Source: a virus. From it: a stretch of DNA of 64,000 nucleotides. Made by a program: the position numbers and the translations under genes. Shown here piece by piece: positions 26,083 to 35,643 of the stretch. The notes beneath the pieces are model-generated. The model ran no database searches and was not told the origin of the DNA. It saw only the letters and a list, made by a program, of their open reading frames with translations. Numbering within the stretch: position 1 is the first letter of the stretch; every line of letters begins with the position of its first letter. Location of the stretch: IMG/VR virus record IMGVR_UViG_3300042556_001828, positions 1 through 64,000 of that record; one strand, given 5' to 3'.

Positions 26083-26148
26083 ACTATTGACACTGGGCAC
26101 TGAATAATAATTTACAGTGCTTCGCCCCTATATCCTACATAAATACGC

Positions 26149-28023
26149 TCAGGGCTTCCACCCACTTGTCGTTCCGGTCACGCCAAAGTTTTCGCCTTGT
26201 GCCAGCGCCGGAACATAACTGCTACCGGCGGTATTGCTCGTTAAACCGCGGTGTACGCTGTTCAGCAGGCCTTTTTCTTGGTACGACCCGAGCATGCGGG
26301 TCATCCAGTCAGGATCGTTGGAGATGTTCGACATGCCGCGTACCATTTCGGGCTGAAACGGCGGCGGCTCTCTGTGCGCTTGAATATTTGTAATGCCGTG
26401 CTGGCCCAAGGTTTTAACAACGTTTTTTGTGATTGGCGTGCCGACGGAATAATGCAGCGCGGGCTGTTCCAGATAGTGCCCAGAAAGCGTACTCGGCGCG
26501 CCGGCTACGCTCCCGTCGCGCGGCGTCCAGTTTCGCTCCAACATCGAATACGGCACGATATCGTCAGGGGAGTAGTCGCCGTGCTCGTCCGTCATGCGCA
26601 CGTGGTTAATCAAGCCGCGCGAAAGCAACTCAATGTTTCTGCGGTGGGCTGTAATACCGCTATTTTGCATCACCTGCCGCATCGCTTGGACAAAATAGCG
26701 GCGGCCTTCACCCACGCCTTTATGGCGGACAATTTCAGCTGGGTTCGGCATACCCTCCGAAATTGTGTCACCAGCTTCGATCTCGTCACCCTTTTTAACC
26801 GTAACGCCGCGGTCCGTTGGGACATAATGGTCTTGACCGTTAATTTGCACATAAAAGCCGCCCTGTGGCGCAGGACGCACTTCTTGGACATGCCCATCTG
26901 CCTGAGCGTGTGTTGCCCCGCCGGGAAACTTCTTCGGCACCTGTACAAGCGCGTTGAGCGCTTTAAAACCAGAAATCCCGCCTGCGCCACCGACGCCGCC
27001 AGAGTGCTTGGAGCTAATCTGACTTTGTGTGACAGGCTCTGAAAGCGCCTGCGCGGCTGCAATACCCACATAGTCTCCGACAGGCGGCAGATGGCCTTTT
27101 TCGCGATAGCCGACGTCATTTGCATAGACACCGCCGTCTTCTGGGCCGCCGACAATTGGGCTGCGCACTAAGATATCTTTAACGCCCATCTCTTTGATGT
27201 CGCGCATGATTTTGGGCGTCAGCACAGTATTGCGCTTGTACGGCCCTACGGGTCGCGACAGCATTGCGCCCTCGTTGTCGGGGTCGTCTATGTCCGTGGG
27301 AAAACCGCGCTCGTGGGCGTTGGCTAGGCGCTCTTGGTCTTGCTCGTCTTGGTCCGTGACAAGCAGTCTGTGCGCCATCTGCGTAAGCTGCTTGCCGTAG
27401 AACCCGGCGTCAGCTGTGGCGGTCTTCAGGTCAATTACACCCTTGCGGGTGCCGAACGCGCCGGCAAAGTACTCCACGGGCGTTAAGCCTTGGGCGTATC
27501 CGCGCATAACAGGAATTGGAATAGGCTCGCCGCGGTGGTCGAGATACTGCATGTCGGCGCCAAGGATCGAGTTCAGCTGGAACTTGTTGCCCACGCCGGA
27601 TCCAGCAATCTGGTGCGCTAACGGATTATCGTGCCCGTGGGCCTCGTTATACACATCATCCACAAGCTGCCGCTGCGCTTCCGACGCCAGCTTGAGTATT
27701 TTCGCATTGCGCTGCTCGTCGTTGAGGCCCCTATCCGCCAGAATCTGCCGCAACTGCTGTTTTACTTTCAGCTGCGTGTGCTGCGCCGCCAAACTCGGCC
27801 GCACGTCTTTCAGGCCGAACGATAAGCCGTTTGTTGTGTACGCGGAATCAAGCGCCACGTCATGAAGCTTTTTCATGACTTCGCGGTATTTTTCCGGGTA
27901 TTTCTTGGCTAATTCTGTCGCCAGCGCGCCCGTGTTTTTCTTGTTCAAAACGCGCGTATAGTCCCGCATGTCTTCCGGCAGCGCGTCATTAACCAGCAAC
28001 TGACCTAGCGTTGTTTTCAACAT
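26149..28023 (-). CDS. RNA polymerase beta-prime C-terminal subunit
   Basis: 624 aa. Conserved beta-prime blocks occur in order. AGSGVGNKFQLNSILG and GEPIPIPVMRGYAQGLTPVEYF (140-186) match the SGARGNxxQ region. FGTRKGVIDLKTATADAGF (190-208) is the bridge helix and start of the trigger loop. VGIAAAQALSEPVTQSQISS (319-338) matches the VGIIAAQSIGEPGTQLT block. It completes the active site begun in the 1814-aa protein, where beta-prime is cut after the Asp triad. Cellular beta-prime is one chain, while phiKZ-type phages split it. The subunit acts in transcription of phage genes. Confidence 0.9.
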   Translation of the reverse strand: MLKTTLGQLLVNDALPEDMRDYTRVLNKKNTGALATELAKKYPEKYREVMKKLHDVALDSAYTTNGLSFGLKDVRPSLAAQHTQLKVKQQLRQILADRGLNDEQRNAKILKLASEAQRQLVDDVYNEAHGHDNPLAHQIAGSGVGNKFQLNSILGADMQYLDHRGEPIPIPVMRGYAQGLTPVEYFAGAFGTRKGVIDLKTATADAGFYGKQLTQMAHRLLVTDQDEQDQERLANAHERGFPTDIDDPDNEGAMLSRPVGPYKRNTVLTPKIMRDIKEMGVKDILVRSPIVGGPEDGGVYANDVGYREKGHLPPVGDYVGIAAAQALSEPVTQSQISSKHSGGVGGAGGISGFKALNALVQVPKKFPGGATHAQADGHVQEVRPAPQGGFYVQINGQDHYVPTDRGVTVKKGDEIEAGDTISEGMPNPAEIVRHKGVGEGRRYFVQAMRQVMQNSGITAHRRNIELLSRGLINHVRMTDEHGDYSPDDIVPYSMLERNWTPRDGSVAGAPSTLSGHYLEQPALHYSVGTPITKNVVKTLGQHGITNIQAHREPPPFQPEMVRGMSNISNDPDWMTRMLGSYQEKGLLNSVHRGLTSNTAGSSYVPALAQGENFGVTGTTSGWKP

Positions 28024-28049
28024 AGAGCGTATCCGGCGCTAAGCAGTGT

Positions 28050-28256
28050 TCAGTCAATAAACGTAACCACAGGTACTGTTTCAATCCCCGCGAGTTTCAA
28101 AATACCCGGGAAATCTTTTTGGCTGGCGTCTGAATACACAATTCCCTCAGACATATGCAGCGCGACAAAGATTGGGTTTCCATTGTCATCTTCGATCACA
28201 ACGGTGTGTGCCAGTTGCTCTGCCGGCTGCAAGTTATGGTGGGTTTTAACCCGCAT
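28050..28256 (-). CDS. Small hypothetical protein between polymerase genes
   Basis: 68 aa, beta-rich (HTVVIEDDNGNPIFVALHMSEGIVYSDASQKDFPGILKLAGIETVPVVTF). It overlaps the end of the Pro-rich gene by 11 nt and stands 27 nt upstream of the beta-prime C-terminal gene. Unknown family. Placement inside the polymerase operon makes a role as an accessory factor possible. Confidence 0.5.
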   Translation of the reverse strand: MRVKTHHNLQPAEQLAHTVVIEDDNGNPIFVALHMSEGIVYSDASQKDFPGILKLAGIETVPVVTFID

Positions 28257-28890
28257 ACTTATTCAAGCTCCGCTGCAGGATAGCAACAGCGCTGGCCTTT
28301 ACATGCAGATCGTGCGCCGACGCGCCCTTCATCGCGGCAGGATCGGCAGGCGGTGCGCTAGGGTCCATTGGGCCGCCCGGAGGAAGCGGGCCGCCCGGCG
28401 CTTGAGGCGCATTGGGCGCGCCGGGGGCTTGCGGCGGCGGGGCCATTGGGCCACCCGGCAACGCAGACTCAGCCGGCGGTGCGCCCGGCGAACCCGGCGG
28501 CAGAACCAACGACTCGGGCGGCACTTGCACGCCCAGCGCGTTCATAATCGCCGTAAGCTGCTGCTGCATGTTATACAGCCTGTAGTCGAGCATATTCATC
28601 ATCTGCTCAGGCTTGAGCTTCTGCGGCGCCGCTTGGCCGGGCGCAGCAGGCGCTGCCGGCGCGGCCGGAGCGGCTGGGGCGGCGGGAGGAGCCATGCCCA
28701 TGGCCGCGGGGTCCATCGGCGCACCGCCCTGCATTGCGGCCGGATCTACAGGAGGCGCCGCGCCCATCGCCGCGGGGTCCATTGGAGGCGCGCCGCCACC
28801 CATCGAGGGGTCGCCGCCGGGCGGAACAACGGCACTTTTTTCGAGGCGCATCTGCGCCAGAGCAAGCAGTTCAGGGTTAATCGTGTACAT
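28246..28890 (-). CDS. Pro/Ala/Gly-rich protein between polymerase genes
   Basis: 214 aa, of which about half is Pro/Ala/Gly (repeats of PPMDPAAMG type near the start, GAPNAPQAPGGPLPPGG later). A short helical core, LKPEQMMNMLDYRLYNMQQQLTAIMNALGV (about 96-125), could be a coiled coil. It is a low-complexity linker-type virion protein. Function unknown. A good SD (GGAGG) precedes ATG. Confidence 0.5.
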   Translation of the reverse strand: MYTINPELLALAQMRLEKSAVVPPGGDPSMGGGAPPMDPAAMGAAPPVDPAAMQGGAPMDPAAMGMAPPAAPAAPAAPAAPAAPGQAAPQKLKPEQMMNMLDYRLYNMQQQLTAIMNALGVQVPPESLVLPPGSPGAPPAESALPGGPMAPPPQAPGAPNAPQAPGGPLPPGGPMDPSAPPADPAAMKGASAHDLHVKASAVAILQRSLNKYAG

Positions 28891-28911
28891 AAAACCTCCG
28901 TGTTATCCGAG

Positions 28912-31900
28912 CTACGTATTATCTTCCACAATATGCACTTGGGTGTCTACGCCTATTTCACCACGCTTGTACGCCGCCATAGCGTCGCGCTTGGTGCGAT
29001 ATACGTGGGGTTTAGATTTGTGATTTGTTCGGCTAGACGCCACATACAACCCAGTTTGATAGTCTTTGTTCGGCACGTAATGCGCTTTAAACGAAGCCGC
29101 CGAGAACAGATTTTTGCTGGGCAGCATCTTGTGAATAGCTTCTTTGGCAGCGTCGTCAGTGCTGGGCACGTGATACTGCATGGCGTCTCCGTCAAAGTCG
29201 GCGCCAAAACCCTTGGTAATCACAGGGTTTACTTCCATGACCTTGTTCTTGGTCAGGCGCGGATAAAACGCCATCAGGCCGTAACGGTGCAACACGGGCG
29301 CGCGATTAATCACAATCGGCCGGCTGTTCATCTGGGTGTGCAGCTCTTCAAACGCAGCTTTGTTTTTGCCCTCAACAGCGTCTAGCGCCTGCATTCTGGG
29401 CATTCCTCGTCGCACCAACCCGCGCACCACGAACGGCTTGTAAATATCCCATGCCTTCTCTTCGGGCAGTGCCACCTGATCCATGTCCAGATCCGGGTTG
29501 GGCGTAATCACCGCCCGACCCACCAAGTCCACGGTGGAACTCAGCAGCTTGCGCTGAACCGTGCCGTACTTGGGCGAACTACCGAAAATCTTAGACAAGA
29601 AACCCTTAACGTTCCGCTCAACGTTTTTGGGCTGCTGCGGGTCGCCCAAACCGCTGACGGCTTTCACGGCGTCATACAGGCCCAGCCGCTCGTCGCCATA
29701 GCTATCAAAGGCGCCGGATGTTTCGCGCAACACGTGGTTGGCGTCGAGTAACTCTTTGTAAAGATAGTTCGCGTCGTCTACCAGCGGGAGTTTCTTAGAA
29801 CCCATCGTCGTTACGGGCCTGAACAACGGCGGCAAGACAGCCACCTTACTCATCATCCAGTCTTTCGGGTGGACGCCGGTAGCTTCTGCGCTCTTCAGGA
29901 AACCCAGCTTGCGGACAGCGGCGTCACGAATGGTCTTGCGACCTGATTTGATATCTTGGCGGGTCTGCTCAATCGCTTTGGGAAGATTAATCTTGGCCAG
30001 CGCTGCTTGAATTGCCTCTGGGCCGGTCTTGTCGAACAGTGTGGCTTGGCCGGCAAGGACGCCACGGAATTGCTTCTCGGTAATACCCAACACACGGCGA
30101 ATGGGGTCTTCCATGACGGGGTTAGGCATCGGCTCGTGTAATGTTATCTTTGACCACCGATTCCCGCCGTGGCCGCCCGTCATTGTTTCGTCAAACAGCC
30201 CGCCGGCTTTGGGCTTCATCAAGCCTTTCCAGTCGACCGTCTCGCTGTTCTTGATTTCACGATCACCGGCCAGCGAGTCCACATCCTTGTCCGTCATCGC
30301 CATAATGTGGGTCTTCGTGCCCTCGCGCACAGTGTTGATACCCGCGGCTTTAAGCTGATTGACGAACTTGTTGTACACGTGCGGCACCTTGGGCAGCGGT
30401 GGCGAATAGCCCGCCATGAACTGCGACCAGTATTCGGGGTTGGCTTGGCCGCGCACCATCTTGGCGTCGCGAATGACTTGGCCGGCGCCGTGAGATAAGA
30501 GCGCACCCAGATCCAACATGCCGATGCGCTTGGCGCCTTCGCTACCGCCCTTGGCCGGCGTGCCTTCAGCGGTATAGCCACCGGTCGAGCGGCCTTGGCC
30601 CTTGGACTCAGCGGTGTGGTGCAGCTTCATGAAGAACCGATTGCCGGTCAGCACACCCGGAATATTCCGGCCCGTCTCAGGGTCCGTGACGTGCTCAGTG
30701 TCTGACAAACCGTGCTTCTCAAGTTCTTTCTGCGCAAAATCAATCAGGTCTTTGCTGTTATCAAAGTCGGGGATCTTGTACGGCTGACCAGTTTTGGCCG
30801 CCACTTTGCCCAAGGCCGCCTCGACAACTTGAGCTGGATTCACGCGGCTAATCAAACCCAGCGGACTGACCAGCGCCTCGTAAGGATTCCCGTCTTTGTC
30901 GTGCGGCATCTGGTGGTCTGGGACGACTTCAGCAATCACGCCCTTGTCACCAAACCGGCCTGTGAGCTTGTCGCCCACTTCCATTTGAGACTTGTTCTTC
31001 ACAACAACGCTGACGCCCTTGTCCGTGTGCTCGACGTCAGTCACGATGCCGGGCGAATGGTGGTCCCACGTTACTGTCTCGTTGGCAAAGTTACCGCCGC
31101 GGCCACGATGGACTTTGCCATAGACAGCGTCGCGCTTCTTGGCCACGAGCACTAACGGATCGCCGTAGTTAACTTCCATGCCCTTCTTGATGGCGCCCTT
31201 GTCGTCGAAGTTATCCAGCAGCTTTTTGTCATACTCGCCCGGGAACAGACTCACGAACGCCTTTTTGCCGACGTGCGTGTTAGCGTCCCACTCGGCTTCG
31301 TGCTGATACATGTGCTCGCTGGTCAAGCGCTTGGCGGCAGACTGTGAGATCACAATAGCGTCTTCGTAGTTCTTGCCTCTAAACGGCAGATACGCCGTAC
31401 GCAAGTTCATGCCCAGCGCCGCGGTGCCCTGCTTGTCTGTAAAGTTAGAGTGCGCCAGCAGCTGCCCCGGCTTGATAAAGTCTCCGGCCTGCACAGCGGG
31501 CGTCTGCGTCCAGAACGTTTTCCGGTTGAACGGCATGTCGTTATACAGATCTGTCACTTGCTTATTGCCGTCTTTGTCGCGCCACACAATACTGTCGGGC
31601 GTCACGGACTCGACACGGCCGGCCGACTGCGCCCTGACAGCGCCCAGCTTTTCTCCCATGACATCTTCATAAGAACTGCTTGGATTATGCGCCTGCCCAG
31701 ACTGCACAAGCGGCGCCTCGGCATTCACGAGGGGCAGCGCCTGCGTAAACATGCGCGAACCCATGATCACACGATGGCCCTTGATCATGGTCTTCATCGG
31801 CACCATGTTCGACAGGGCCGAGAACGTGTTATCCATGTTGGGCAGGCTGTATTGGGCCTGATCGCGCGGCACGTACTTAATCTTGCCGCCGACTAGTGCC

Positions 31901-34356
31901 GACACCATCGGCAGGTCATGCTTGTCCTCGCCGGGAAACACCAGCGGAATGTCAGCCAGCTCCTGCGGGGTTTTATACGTGGTCTGGCCTGTCTTGGTGT
32001 CGACCACGGGCGTATAAATCTTGCCGTCTTGGCCCTTCATTGCGCCGCCGGCAAAGCGCATGTCAACACCGACCTTGCCGCTGTTACCGCACCAAAAACC
32101 GCAATTGCCGTGCCGCCGAACGTACAACAAACCGCCCGGTACCGTGGCGCAGTACACCATGCCGGAATACTGCTGTGTGAAATAGTGACAACGCCCGTCT
32201 CGTGCCGCCCGCGGTAAAACCTGATGGCTATTTTGTTTATGCACATGCACAATCCAGCAGCCACCTGTCGATGAGTGCGGCCGACTGTCTTTTTCAAACA
32301 CAGTGCGCGACGAATACCCGAGCCCAAACGCTAACCGCTCAAAATCGCGAGCAAGTTGCTGACTTGATGTGCAAAAACATGTGCGCTCGCCCTGTTTGTT
32401 TTTGCGGCCCTCGCTTTTCATCAGCGCGTCAAACAACCGAAAACGGGCATTACTGGGCGCGCGAAAAAAAACGTCGGGAATCCAGCGCTTGGGGCTGCCG
32501 TTAAATTGCTTGAAATACGCAGCAACTTGTTTTGTGGCAATAGTAAACGCTTTGCCGTGATAACCCCACTTAAACGGCAATTTGTTTAAAAGCGCCCGAA
32601 TTTGATCGCAATTTTCTGGGTTGTGTTTCTGGCACTGCGTTATTTTTACGTGATATTGCGCCGTATCCGGCCGATATACGCAATTGCCTTCACCTAAATA
32701 CCAACCTAGTAATTCAGCCCAATCGGCAATATCGACTGCGTCAACTACGGCCCGATTATTGCTGGTGTACTCTGGTTGCGGCACAGCAAATGTAGTTACT
32801 GCGTCGCCTTCGTACGCATCAAAGCCGCCGGATAGAACGCCACGAAACTTTAAATGCATATGCGGCGCAAGCTCTATTCGATACGCGGCGCCGGCGTACA
32901 ACGGTCGCGTATACATGCGATGATTTGGCGTAACCAGATAATTTATTTTACCTGTGTTGCCGCCGTACATTATTCCGGCGTAATGCGCGGCGTGTAGTTT
33001 TTCTGCGACGTGGAATGACAACACACCGGCGGCGTTTAAGCAAGCAAACTCGTCAGCGTCTGTTACATCTGGCCATTTTTTCCACCCGCTACGCGTCATC
33101 ACTTCAGTTTCAGCGTCATAACACTCCGGCGTGCGCAAGTAGTCAATAAAGCCCAGATGGCTTGGCTGGACGCTACGCGACTCAGCCGGTACCGAATCCA
33201 AGCTACCAATGCCGCCTTCGCCCAGTCGTGTCACGCGCGTTTGGTGATCAAAAATCTCAGCCGGGTTAATTTCTTCCAGACTTGAACCCAGCCCAGACCC
33301 GATCAGCGCGGCACTGATAGCTTTGTTAAATACGCCGCTGGGAATATGGTCTAGTGACTTCTTGGCCGTGGCTTTCCAGAGGAGCTGCCGCAGGTTCTTC
33401 TTGTCTTTCGTGAAGCGCTCGGCCAGCAGATCTTCAGGACCATGTACTGATTGAAAAGCCATGCTATCACGGTCGTCTGATTCGGCTTCTTTGCGATTGA
33501 CCGCGATGAGCTTCTTGGTGATCGCCAGAATCGTGTCGGGCGTCATGTGCTTGTGCGACGTGCCAAGTGTGCGTCGGGTAACGTCTTCGTCTAGTTCGGT
33601 CTTGGCGAACTCCTCGTTAATAGCTTTGGCTTTTTCTTCAGCTGTGGCGCCCGCGATTGGTTTATTCACAAGCCGTTGATACAGCTTATCCAGCGTGCCC
33701 GCGTCGCCCTTCTCCATGTTGACAGCCGTGATCTCGTTGCCCCACGCCTGCCGCATGGCTTGCTCGGGCACGCCCATGTGGCGCAACAGGGGCATAAGCG
33801 GAATCTGCGCTTGGCCAATCTGGATCTTGAACACACCTGTTTGCGGGTCGAGATAATACCTATGTGAACGACCTTTACCGGGAAGCGTATTGACGTGCGC
33901 TTCCAGCTCGCCGTTCTCTTTCTCGCGGGTAAACACGCCCGGGCGTAGGCGCATCTGGTGGGCCAACGTGTACTCAACGCCCTTGTTCACAAACGTGCCG
34001 GAGTCTGTAAGATACGGCACATTGGCAATCGTGGCCCGGCGCTGCGCAACAGGCTGATTGGTTTTGTTATCAATGAGCGTCCACGTGCCCTGCATCTTGC
34101 GCGCTAGCGAGCCGCGCGTCAGCACAGCTTTCTTCTGGTCAGCCTTCGCATACATCTCAGGGCCGGCGTAGCCCACATCTTGCAGGTGCAACGTGTACAG
34201 ATCATTCTTGATCGGCTCGATACCCTGCGCGCTGGACAATGCCCGCTCAAAGATATTTTTACGCATCCCAGCCACGTCGCCGAATGCACGCGGCTGTAAG
34301 GGTTGCGGCGGCTGCGTAAGGGCAGGCAGGGGTGGTGCGGAAAAAGGCTCGGCCAT
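28912..34356 (-). CDS. RNA polymerase beta/beta-prime fusion (beta with intein + beta-prime N-terminal half)
   Basis: 1814 aa before splicing, 1467 after removing a 347-aa intein at residues 412-758. Beta blocks: FVNKGVEYTLAHQMRLRPGV (122-141), RSVQPSHLGFIDYLRTPE|SGKVGVDMRF around the intein, FRGKNYEDAIVISQ (GYNFEDSI-like), and GDKLTGRFGDKGVI (GDKxAxRHGxKGV). Beta-prime blocks: GGLFDETMTGG, VDLVGRAVITPNPDLDMDQVALP, INRAPVLHRYGLMAFYP, and the catalytic GFGADFDGDAMQYH with Asp 1720, 1722, 1724. The chain ends 90 residues past this triad; the 26149-28023 gene supplies the rest. Alpha, omega and sigma were not found. SD is weak (CCGGGGCAC). Confidence 0.93.
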   Translation of the reverse strand: MAEPFSAPPLPALTQPPQPLQPRAFGDVAGMRKNIFERALSSAQGIEPIKNDLYTLHLQDVGYAGPEMYAKADQKKAVLTRGSLARKMQGTWTLIDNKTNQPVAQRRATIANVPYLTDSGTFVNKGVEYTLAHQMRLRPGVFTREKENGELEAHVNTLPGKGRSHRYYLDPQTGVFKIQIGQAQIPLMPLLRHMGVPEQAMRQAWGNEITAVNMEKGDAGTLDKLYQRLVNKPIAGATAEEKAKAINEEFAKTELDEDVTRRTLGTSHKHMTPDTILAITKKLIAVNRKEAESDDRDSMAFQSVHGPEDLLAERFTKDKKNLRQLLWKATAKKSLDHIPSGVFNKAISAALIGSGLGSSLEEINPAEIFDHQTRVTRLGEGGIGSLDSVPAESRSVQPSHLGFIDYLRTPECYDAETEVMTRSGWKKWPDVTDADEFACLNAAGVLSFHVAEKLHAAHYAGIMYGGNTGKINYLVTPNHRMYTRPLYAGAAYRIELAPHMHLKFRGVLSGGFDAYEGDAVTTFAVPQPEYTSNNRAVVDAVDIADWAELLGWYLGEGNCVYRPDTAQYHVKITQCQKHNPENCDQIRALLNKLPFKWGYHGKAFTIATKQVAAYFKQFNGSPKRWIPDVFFRAPSNARFRLFDALMKSEGRKNKQGERTCFCTSSQQLARDFERLAFGLGYSSRTVFEKDSRPHSSTGGCWIVHVHKQNSHQVLPRAARDGRCHYFTQQYSGMVYCATVPGGLLYVRRHGNCGFWCGNSGKVGVDMRFAGGAMKGQDGKIYTPVVDTKTGQTTYKTPQELADIPLVFPGEDKHDLPMVSALVGGKIKYVPRDQAQYSLPNMDNTFSALSNMVPMKTMIKGHRVIMGSRMFTQALPLVNAEAPLVQSGQAHNPSSSYEDVMGEKLGAVRAQSAGRVESVTPDSIVWRDKDGNKQVTDLYNDMPFNRKTFWTQTPAVQAGDFIKPGQLLAHSNFTDKQGTAALGMNLRTAYLPFRGKNYEDAIVISQSAAKRLTSEHMYQHEAEWDANTHVGKKAFVSLFPGEYDKKLLDNFDDKGAIKKGMEVNYGDPLVLVAKKRDAVYGKVHRGRGGNFANETVTWDHHSPGIVTDVEHTDKGVSVVVKNKSQMEVGDKLTGRFGDKGVIAEVVPDHQMPHDKDGNPYEALVSPLGLISRVNPAQVVEAALGKVAAKTGQPYKIPDFDNSKDLIDFAQKELEKHGLSDTEHVTDPETGRNIPGVLTGNRFFMKLHHTAESKGQGRSTGGYTAEGTPAKGGSEGAKRIGMLDLGALLSHGAGQVIRDAKMVRGQANPEYWSQFMAGYSPPLPKVPHVYNKFVNQLKAAGINTVREGTKTHIMAMTDKDVDSLAGDREIKNSETVDWKGLMKPKAGGLFDETMTGGHGGNRWSKITLHEPMPNPVMEDPIRRVLGITEKQFRGVLAGQATLFDKTGPEAIQAALAKINLPKAIEQTRQDIKSGRKTIRDAAVRKLGFLKSAEATGVHPKDWMMSKVAVLPPLFRPVTTMGSKKLPLVDDANYLYKELLDANHVLRETSGAFDSYGDERLGLYDAVKAVSGLGDPQQPKNVERNVKGFLSKIFGSSPKYGTVQRKLLSSTVDLVGRAVITPNPDLDMDQVALPEEKAWDIYKPFVVRGLVRRGMPRMQALDAVEGKNKAAFEELHTQMNSRPIVINRAPVLHRYGLMAFYPRLTKNKVMEVNPVITKGFGADFDGDAMQYHVPSTDDAAKEAIHKMLPSKNLFSAASFKAHYVPNKDYQTGLYVASSRTNHKSKPHVYRTKRDAMAAYKRGEIGVDTQVHIVEDNT
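32083..33123 (-). mobile_element. LAGLIDADG intein inside the RNA polymerase beta segment
   Basis: 347 codons inserted between TPE and SGKVGVDMRF. Block A begins CYDAETEVMTRSGW (Cys1), block B reads LVTPNHRMYTR (TxxH), the two LAGLIDADG helices are LLGWYLGEG (138-146) and LFDALMKSEG (230-239), and the C-terminus is GGLLYVRR...CGFWCGN followed by Ser+1. The penultimate residue is Gly rather than the usual His. Removing it restores a continuous beta sequence RTPESGKVGVD. The homing endonuclease appears intact, so it could be mobile. Confidence 0.92.
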
Positions 34357-34370
34357 GACTGTGCCCCGGT

Positions 34371-35639
34371 TTACGTGGCTGCAGCGTTGTTAGCCAGAGC
34401 CATTTGTTTAACCTTTACCAGCTCTTCAGGGTCGATCCACGTACCGGGAAGCGACCGCATCCGCGCCTTCAGTGCTTGCGCCTTGAGCGCATTGGCGCTC
34501 AGCGAGTTATTACGCGTCTTGTTGTACATGTACGTCCCGCCAAGGGCTGCGCCAGTAAGTCCAGACAGCGCCGCTAACGCGCCGTAGTCTTCTCCAACGG
34601 TCTGAAGACGTCCCGGTAACTTCTGGCCGAAATCGGCGGCACCCTGCCCAAAATTCTTTATACCCTGCACAATGTCAGCTAGCGACGCGTATTTTTCGTA
34701 CGCTTCGTCAAGCGCCGCGGCTTTGACGCCGGTTAACGCGGCCAAATATTCGTTGCGCGCGTTTTCGATATCGTCTTTTTCGCTTTGGCGCTTTTGCCGT
34801 TTCGCCAGATATTGCGCAAGTAAATATGTGCCGCCCAAACCAGCGGCTACGCCGCCAATACCCATAGTTTTTTGCGCCACGCCTGCCCTCAGCCCGTCTG
34901 GATGCGGGGATGTCCAGTCGCCGAGATTTATAGCGCCCAAACCGGCGTTGACTTTGTCGCCGACATAATCGGTCGCTTTGCCGGCCGCGTCTTGAATAGT
35001 GCCCATAATGTCGCCCGCAGACGCAAACTTTGGCGGCCCGTATACGCTTTGGTGTTGCTGCCGCTTGCGCCGACCAGACAGCAATTTATTTAACAGGTAG
35101 TATGTGCCTACGGCGCCCAGCCCAAGCCCGCCGGTTAACAGCAAGTTCTTGCCAAACGTGCTACCGGGCGACGCTGCCGCGCCAGCAAATGGCGCACTGG
35201 CCGACGAAGCCGTAGTAGGCGGCGCTGCAACAGGCGGCGCCGAATCTGTTACGGCATTTATAGTTCCAGCGATAGCTTTCACAGGCCCCGAGTTGGCGAC
35301 AGCCTGTTGCGCTTCTGGAGATACCAGCCCTTTCGCAAACGCTGTGGCTTGATCGACCACAGCGCCAGTACGCGTTGTATCTACTGGTGGTTTGTATCCG
35401 GCTGGCGCCGTCGCGCTATCCAGCCGATTGCCGAGATACTTGCCGGCATCTAATGCAGCATTAGCCACAGCTTTAAACGGCGTTTCTGGGCGGAAGCCGT
35501 ACATATTTTTGAAGCTGTTGCTGTACTCGCCCAGCATGCTCGGCTGGCCCAGCCTTTGCGCCTTAGCCACTGCGGGGAACACACCGCCGGCGTCGTCGCT
35601 GAAATCGTCCATTGCTGCTTTAGTCGTTTGTTCAGCCAT
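34371..35639 (-). CDS. Gly/Ala-rich membrane-associated virion-type protein
   Basis: 422 aa from ATG 35639 (MAEQTTKAAMDDFSDDAGG); a longer frame would run into the neighbour. It has at least three Gly-rich hydrophobic helices: NLLLTGGLGLGAVGTYYLLNKLLSG, TMGIGGVAAGLGGTYLLAQYLAK and DYGALAALSGLTGAALGGTYMY. Gly-zipper patterns resemble phage internal or pore-type proteins. It is upstream of the polymerase gene, 14 nt away. Seven proteins of this style are spread over the window; an ejection or virion-internal role is my inference. Confidence 0.5.
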   Translation of the reverse strand: MAEQTTKAAMDDFSDDAGGVFPAVAKAQRLGQPSMLGEYSNSFKNMYGFRPETPFKAVANAALDAGKYLGNRLDSATAPAGYKPPVDTTRTGAVVDQATAFAKGLVSPEAQQAVANSGPVKAIAGTINAVTDSAPPVAAPPTTASSASAPFAGAAASPGSTFGKNLLLTGGLGLGAVGTYYLLNKLLSGRRKRQQHQSVYGPPKFASAGDIMGTIQDAAGKATDYVGDKVNAGLGAINLGDWTSPHPDGLRAGVAQKTMGIGGVAAGLGGTYLLAQYLAKRQKRQSEKDDIENARNEYLAALTGVKAAALDEAYEKYASLADIVQGIKNFGQGAADFGQKLPGRLQTVGEDYGALAALSGLTGAALGGTYMYNKTRNNSLSANALKAQALKARMRSLPGTWIDPEELVKVKQMALANNAAAT

Positions 35640-35643
35640 GATT

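Noticed and set aside
28183-29385. 400-aa plus-strand frame, Arg-rich
   Set aside because: Shadow of the Pro-rich gene and the RNA polymerase fusion; Arg-repeat composition arises from GC-rich antisense.
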